Assembly: GCA_020746995.1 (NCBI GenBank)
Contig: JAGPXD010000003.1
Coordinates: 3,286,001 to 3,350,000, forward strand
Direction of reading: 5' to 3'
From: Plectosphaerella cucumerina
Taxonomy: Eukaryota > Ascomycota > Sordariomycetes > Glomerellales > Plectosphaerellaceae
Length of the DNA stretch: 64,000 bases
A program made the position numbers and the translations under genes. The notes under the pieces are model-generated. The model was not told the DNA's origin. It made no database searches and worked only from the letters and a program-made list of their open reading frames with translations. Below, piece by piece: positions 58,201-64,000 of the stretch; position 1 is the first letter of the stretch; every line of letters begins with the position of its first letter.

Positions 58201-58805
58201 TCAGACGCTGGCGGATCCTGGCCGTTTCCTACCATCGGCCTTTCAACACAATACAGCCGAGGCTGTGATCACCCGGCGAATTACAAGAAACTAAGCTATA
58301 TGCGAGTACTGTAGGACTCGTACATACCTTCAGATGACGAAGGCATCGCCTCGTAAGTTTCTCCAGCAAGGGGGGACCACCACCCCGGCGCAACCGGACG
58401 CGCCCCTGGCGGCCCGGCATGCATGTACGGACCGTGTAGCGCGGCTTATACAGTTGCAATTTAGAGGAGTCCCGCCCTGCCAGTTTCATGCGCCCCGTCT
58501 CGCAAAAAGTTCACCGCCTGTTCCTCCCCCACATCCATCACCACACACAAGCACATCCACAACAGTCACGCGCATGTCGGCCGCGGGCTCGTCGCTGCGG
58601 CCTGGGCTCGGCCGGACTTCTGCGTGCGGCGCAAGTCTTGCTGCCCACGATGCCACGCATGACAGGCCCGCACGGGGCTGGAGACTGGACTGGAGACGAA
58701 GACTCCATCTGTATCACGGCCAAGCGCCTGAACCCAGGGCCCTCCTCCTGACACGACGATGTTGCGCTCGCTGTTCGCATACGGCCGGCTCGCGAGGCAC
58801 GTCGC

Positions 58806-60947
58806 TCATACCGCCAGACCGCTTCCCAGCCCTTGGAACCCTTCCTGCTGCACTTTCGATGTGGCTAGCTCGACGGCGAATTTCAGTGTCGTCTGCGCAT
58901 CCCACTGGCCGGCACGACTGATCAGGCCAAACAACACGCCGGAGACAAAGGTATCTCCAGCACCGACGGTGCTTTCATGAGGGACGACTCGGTCAGCCAC
59001 AACGTACGAGCGGGAAGAGATGGCGCTCCGGATGTGCACCGCGGCACCGGGAGCCATCCGCATCCCCAGAAATTCATGACGCGGGCGCCCTCTCGGACTG
59101 GGAACACCGCCACTTACTCGACGATGTTGATACTCCTTCTCCCAGCCTCGACTGGGCAGCGGAAGCAGGTTTCTTTGACGACGTCGAGGCATGCTGCTCC
59201 ATCTGCGGCCCACGTACAGAAGGCCAGCGATCTAGACCCCGGCCACAGCAAGAGTCAGTCAAAGGCAAGGGGGTGGGTGGTGGGCAAGCAGGTCGGCCTG
59301 CCTGCTTGTTTGCCTGCCTGCCTGCCTGCCTGCCTGCTGGTGTTGGGTTGTGATGGTGGTGCCCACTCACGCTCTCGGCAACCTCTGCCTGCGAAGACAT
59401 TCTTCCGGGGAGGCATATCCGCTGTGCTGCAGGTTCGACACACGTCTGTCAGCACAACAGCTTCAGGTCCAGCAGGCCATGGATGGTGGATGGGGCAACG
59501 AGATCAGGAGGGGTAAAGTCACAACAAGGGAGGCAGGCAGGCCTGCTGCGGGAAACCAAAGGGGGGAGGGGCATGCATGAGCACGCCTCTTGGAAATGGT
59601 GTGGCGCCCACCCAGCATGAGCCCTGAATGGGTTGCAGGTGGGGGTCTCGCATCTCCTTCTCTCTCGCCATCCCCCTCCCCTGGCCTCCCCTCCCTCGCT
59701 CGCGTCCGGCGCCACGTCCGCGTCGCTGAATTGCTCCGACCTGCATGCCCCCAGTCAGATGCAGCAGATGCCTGACTGCATCGCTCTGGGCCGCCGCCGT
59801 CCGATTTGTGACGGGGGAGCACGGCTGGGGATGGACGGGTGGAGGGAGCAACCCGTTCGCCTCGCACACCACCTCCTGTCTTTTTGCCTGCTCGGCTTGC
59901 TCGCTTACCTCTGCCCAGGAACGGGAGTAGAAGACGACGTCGGCCTCGGCTGCCAGTTCCCGCAGCCCCTGGCGCCCCGGCTTCTCGACCTCGACGCTGA
60001 TCCGGAGCGCATCGTCGTCAGCTGGGTTGCCGTCGCCACAGCCTCGGCCGCCGTAGGCCCGCCGCAGGACGCGGATACACTCGAGCGTCGTCTCAGGGGC
60101 GCGGCCCTCAAAGTGCCACCACCACTGCCCGCGCCCGGCCTCGCCCGCCTGCAGAGACTCGACCGTGGCCGCGAACTCCTCCACCGTCATCTCGGGCAGG
60201 TCGTTGTGGTTGACCAGGGTCCGGCTGCCGGTGGCGGCGCTGCGCAGGACGTAGCTGCTCGCGGGGGCCTCGTGCCCTTCGCGGTATAGACAATGCGAGA
60301 AGTCGATGTCGTCCGGCCCCTGGCGAGCGCCAAACGACGAGAGGATCTGGGCCGTGGCCGCCGACGCCCGCCCTGGCAGGGGCGAGACGAGGTGCGTCTG
60401 GATGCGGGTGCCGCGTCCTGCCTGCAGGCCCGAGAACGCCGGTGTGGCGGCGTCGTCCGCGTCTTCGTCGTCGCTGTCGCCTCCGGCCGAGGCGCGGAGG
60501 AGCTGCTGCAGCACCTCGAGGGTGTTGGGGCAGTTGCCGCCGCGGCGGACGGACAGGCTCGTGGCGCGAAGCTTCGAGTCTTCTTCCGGGAAGTGAGGCA
60601 CGCTGTGAAGGCCGGGGGGTTCGCCCGTCAGCATATTGTGCGCCCTGGCAGAAGAAAACGTAGGAGGCGATGGGCACGCGCGGGATAGCCAGCCCTCGAG
60701 GCCAGGACCGGCGTCGCCCCTTCATGCAGTCGTGATCGCCTGACGAGTAGGACGGACCCCTCATGCTCGGCGCTCGCAGCTTGGGTTTCGTTTGCATGCG
60801 TGCCCAGGCGATGTGGTTGCACACCCTTCGCGACGCGACGCGATCTACTTTGCCTACGAGTACCTACCTCAGTATGGTGTCCATGTAGCACGCGCCGACT
60901 AGGACCAGGTGCTGCCGCTCGCGGCCGTGGAGGTGTCGCCGCTGCAT
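58806..60947 (-). CDS. PfkB-family sugar kinase (ketohexokinase-like)
   Basis: Minus-strand exons 60947-60868, 60602-59909, 59426-59371, 59231-59118 and 58971-58806 give 369 aa. Visible motifs are LVLVGACYMDTIL at the N-terminus, VPHFPEEDSKLRA, RRGGNCPNTLEVLQQLL (substrate-binding Gly-rich loop), FYSRSWAE and the C-terminal DTVGAGDTF with the catalytic Asp, followed by the nucleotide-binding helices. The order and spacing match fungal proteins related to ketohexokinase. It probably phosphorylates a sugar or sugar derivative, but the substrate is unknown. All four introns are long for this window (265, 482, 139 and 146 nt). The 482-nt one is largely open in frame. An acidic SDDEDAD segment in exon 2 is an apparent insertion. 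Confidence 0.85.
59291..59338 (+). repeat. (GCCT) tetranucleotide repeat inside an intron
   Basis: Tandem GCCT units interrupted by one TTGTTT stretch, lying within the 139-nt third intron of the sugar-kinase gene. Likely a length-variable microsatellite. Confidence 0.8.
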
Positions 60948-61404
60948 CGCCGCAGATGTGTTATGTATGTGCCCGGTCGTGCTGCTGGAGCCCTGTCGTG
61001 CGGCGGGTGCTACATGACGACCGTCAGCGCGCGCGCTGTGCCTTGCTGTGCCGACATACCTGCTTCGCGCATATGTGTGCCCGCGGCCTGTTCTGTTCCC
61101 GAGGTTCTCGTCTGCGGGAGTCTCTCTGTACAAGTGTGTGGGAGGGAGGTGAGGAAGAAAGGAATGACGTAAAATGCGACGCCCGAGTCTACCCGAGTCT
61201 TGTCTCGATGGCTGCGTGCCACATGCCAGAGCCGAAAGTATATTGCGACGCAGCACGTGCGAGACATTACGCCGTATCTGACAAGTGAAGTTGATGAGTA
61301 TTAGATTTACTGATTAACTAGAGCAGATGGCATGCACTTATGTGCGTCTTGCCTGGTTTATGGTGACAAGAGGAAAGGTACAACCCCCGGCACAATGCAG
61401 AACT
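60948..61404. other. Sugar-kinase promoter and 3' flank of the WSC gene
   Basis: About 460 bases. The kinase frame continues open upstream of its ATG, but without family similarity. No other gene is seen. Confidence 0.5.
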
Positions 61405-64000
61405 CTACGCGTCCACCGCCTGCTGCTTCACATACACGCTCAACCTGTTTCCGTTGCCACAGAACTCATCATCCGCACCTGAGCAGAGCATGTCGCAGTC
61501 CGCCTCGTCCACCTCCAGCGAAGTCTCGTGCAGGGCGTTGCCGCAGTAGCACTCTGCGCCGTACTCGGTGCCAAAGTACTGATAATCCCCGCAGAACGAG
61601 GCGCACGCTCCGTTCGACATGGTGGCCGACGCCGTGGCGCGGTCGCCGAGCGCCCTCACGCCAGTGGCTTCGGTACGGCAGCCTAGGAAGACGAAGTCGC
61701 CTGCCACAGCGGGCTGGCGCGGCTCAGGGGCGGGCTCCTCAGGGGCGATGGACATGTTCTCGTAGAGGGTCAGGCGGTTGGGGCCACCGCAGAACTCGTT
61801 CGCGTTACCGGAGCAGAGCATGGCACAGTCGGCGAGAGGGGCGGCGGAGGATGACGGATGCAGCGCGTTGCCGCAGTAGCATTCTCCGGAGTACTCGGTT
61901 CCGAAGTAACGGAAGCCAGAGCAGAAGGTTGCGCAGGTTTTGAGGGTCATTTCCGTGCCGGAGGCGTAGGACTTGCCTTCGAGGGCGCGGGCGCCGGTTC
62001 CCTCCGTCTGGCAGCCGACGAGAGTGAAGGGCGAGATAGTTGGGCGGTGCGCAGGGCCGGTGGGCGTTGTCGTCGTGGATGATGTCGTCGTGGTGGCAAC
62101 GTCGGATGACGGGAGAGCTGAGGATGCGACAGCCGATGATGCATCAGCTGAGGGCGAAGCAACAACGTCCGAGGACGGGGGGACCGAGGAAACGGGTGAT
62201 GAAGCGTCTGCGCTGGAAGCTTCCGCTGATCTGGAAGGGTCTTGGGCGTGTTAGTTACTGTTGTCCGGGTAGACGATCTTTGAGTCCAGGGCTGCGCATA
62301 TCGCACTTGGGTCGCCAGGGGTCGGTTAGGAGGTGAGCCGCATACCTGAGTTGGCGGCCGAGGATGTTGCCTGGGTGGAAGTGACGCGGTAGAGCTCCAA
62401 ACGGCTTCCAGCGCCGCAGTACTGGAAGGGGTTGCCGGCGCAGACCATGTTGCACTGCTCGAGAGGTGCAGTCGTGCTGGACGAGTGCAGCGAGTTGCCG
62501 CAGTAGCCTGGGCCGAGGGTTGTCAGCATTTCTTCCACGGTAAAGGGGGGCAATGGTACTCACACTCGCGGCCATACTCGGTGCCGAAGTAGGTGAAGCT
62601 ACTGCAGAAGTCGGCGCACATCTCCAGCGTCATGGTGTCGCTCGCCTGGGTGGCGCCTGTGAGGGCGCGGACGCCGGTACCTTCGGTCTGGCAACCGACG
62701 AGCGAGTACTTGCCGATGGTGGGAATGTGGGCAAGAGTGGCAGTCGGGGCGGGGGCGCTCGAGGTAGACGTCGACGAGCGGGTGGCCGTGGTGCTGTACA
62801 GCTCGATCCTGTTGCCGGCGCCGCAGTATTGGGTGCTGTCGCCGCCGCAGACCATGTTGCACTCGGACAACGGAGCAAAGTTGCTCGAGCTGTGCAGCGA
62901 GTTGCCGCAGTAGCACTCGACGCCATACTCGGTTCCCCAGTAGTCGAAACCGGCGCAGCTGTTCATGCAGCGCTCAAGGGTCATGTCCGCCGAGACAAAG
63001 GTCGCGCCGCTCAGGGCGCGGGCCACGGTGCCCTCGGTCCAGCACGAAACGAGCTTGTAGCCTCCCATGGTCTCTCTGTGGTAAAGTGACGGAGTAGGCG
63101 ATGCCGAGCTGACGGTCGTGGTGGTAATGACAGTCGATGTTGGCGCTTGGGAGACGCTCGTGGTGCTGCTAACGATGGAGCTGGGCGGCAGTGAAGAAAT
63201 ACCAGGGGTGGTGCAAGTGCCCGGTGCCGTGAAGGCACGGCATGTGCCTCCCAGGATTCTCGTCTTCCTGAAAGACTCAACGATGGCGGAGGAATCGGTC
63301 CCGCTGATGAAGTCAAAGTCGGCCTCGGCAGCGTGGCCGCCGGGGATGGTCGTGCTGACGGAGAAGAGAGTGTATGCGCCGATGCAGGCGCCCTTCGTCA
63401 GATCCAGCGTCATACTCGTCAGCCTTGGAACGGGGCTGTTGTCCTGGTTCACCTTGTACGAAATTAAGACACTGGCAGGGAGGTTGGCGCGGTCGTTGCG
63501 GATCGCCGCTGTGAAGGTCGAAACACCAGACGTCTGAAGGAGGCAGCTCTGGTACCGCTGCAGGAAGACGGCATCTTGGACTGGGTACTCGTTGCCGTTG
63601 TTGTCATATGTCGTGCTGGTCCCATCTGTACGACGGAGTGTGACGACGAAGGACGAGATGCCCGTGGCGACGGGGATGTTCGTTGCGATGGGGAACCAGA
63701 CGAACTCATCGTCGATGCCGCGCCCCAGCCCCTGAGCGCTGACTGCAAAGGAGCACGGCCCGCCGCAGATCGAACCTCCGTTCCGGTTTTTGTAGGTGAT
63801 AGTCAAGCCCTGGATCGTGGCCCGAGGCAGCTCAGTCGTTCGGATGCGGATGGACCCTGTGAGTTCCAGAACACTGGCGGAAGCGCCAACAGTGAGCTGC
63901 ATGTTTGTAGGCTTCACCTGGTACGGAACAATGGGGTCGCCGAGGCTCGCGGCAGGAGGAACGACGTCGATCATCTTCTGCAACACAGCCTTACAAGCTG
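61405..64000 (-). CDS. Four-WSC-domain secreted protein, probable haem-peroxidase fusion, 5' end beyond window
   Basis: Visible minus-strand exons are >64000-62564, 62507-62346 and 62225-61405, about 806 codons. The first visible residues ACKAVLQKMIDVVP look like the end of a plant-type (class II/hybrid-B) peroxidase domain, where such a helix precedes the C-terminal extension. A beta-rich domain of about 260 residues follows, then Ser/Thr-rich linkers and four WSC domains, each with the CYCGNxLH core (ECYCGNSLH twice, ECYCGNALH twice) and the FGTEY/WGTEY motif. WSC domains bind glucans, and hybrid peroxidases with C-terminal WSC repeats are known in fungi (family knowledge). The catalytic part is outside the window, so the peroxidase assignment is inference. 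Confidence 0.8.

Larger units (their letters stand above)
49456..58805. other. 9.35 kb gene-free, simple-repeat-rich region
   Basis: I find no gene, tRNA, transposase or reverse-transcriptase motif. Many short, overlapping open frames rich in Arg/Pro/Ser/Gly occur on both strands, as expected from G/C-rich non-coding DNA. It holds a G16 run (51556), GAGGGC, CCAGT and CACCG repeats, a G10 run near 50199 and a palindrome at 55258. GGTAC-containing motifs recur throughout. It separates two minus-strand genes and would include an unusually long upstream region of the gene at 49455. A non-coding transcript cannot be excluded. Confidence 0.55.

Noticed and set aside
49456..58805. Transposon relic in the gene-free region
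   Set aside because: No terminal repeats, target duplications, reverse-transcriptase or transposase motifs, and no AT-skew typical of repeat-induced point mutation.

Overview
The window is nuclear DNA of a filamentous ascomycete, most likely a Sordariomycete. The genes carry many short GT-AG introns, mostly 50-65 nt, several with CTAAC or CTGAC branch points, and coding sequence is GC-rich at third positions. The gene set is fungal: ypt7, spb1, gda1, las1, secreted tyrosinases and multi-WSC proteins. I reconstructed 21 protein genes by joining exons across introns, checking each for frame, splice sites and family motifs. No rRNA, tRNA, CRISPR array or intact transposon was seen.

Layout. 1-4.8 kb is gene-free leader sequence, followed by an unrecognised protein with a His/Gly tail (4.8-5.7). 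spb1 (-) and a cdt2-like WD40 gene (+) share a divergent promoter with tandem GATA sites. A tail-anchored heme oxygenase (-) and a DMT-type transporter (-) follow. ypt7/rab7 (-) is divergent from a degenerate AAA+ (magnesium-chelatase-like) gene (+), which converges on gda1 (-). After 4 kb without genes comes a tyrosinase-rich stretch (26.8-34.1 kb): a long secreted tyrosinase, a PAQR receptor, a multi-pass membrane protein and a short secreted tyrosinase. Next are a PPPDE-thioredoxin-PUL protein (-), a short kinesin-3 (+), an eIF4E-family protein (+), an EF-hand protein (-), glyoxalase II (-), LAS1 (-) and a low-complexity protein (-). A 9.35 kb gene-free, simple-repeat-rich region (49.5-58.8 kb) separates these from a pfkB sugar kinase (-) with unusually long introns and a four-WSC-domain secreted protein (-) that runs off the right edge.

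Most genes are housekeeping and functionally unlinked: ribosome biogenesis (spb1, las1), trafficking and glycosylation (ypt7, gda1), translation (eIF4E), replication control (cdt2) and methylglyoxal detoxification (glo2). The two tyrosinases are the only pair suggesting shared function, in phenol oxidation or melanisation. The most unusual gene-structure features are an initiator-Met-only exon joined by a GC-AG intron in the EF-hand gene, a second GC-AG intron in tyrosinase 1, and a 13-nt microexon in the PAQR gene. No clear novel multi-gene system was found.
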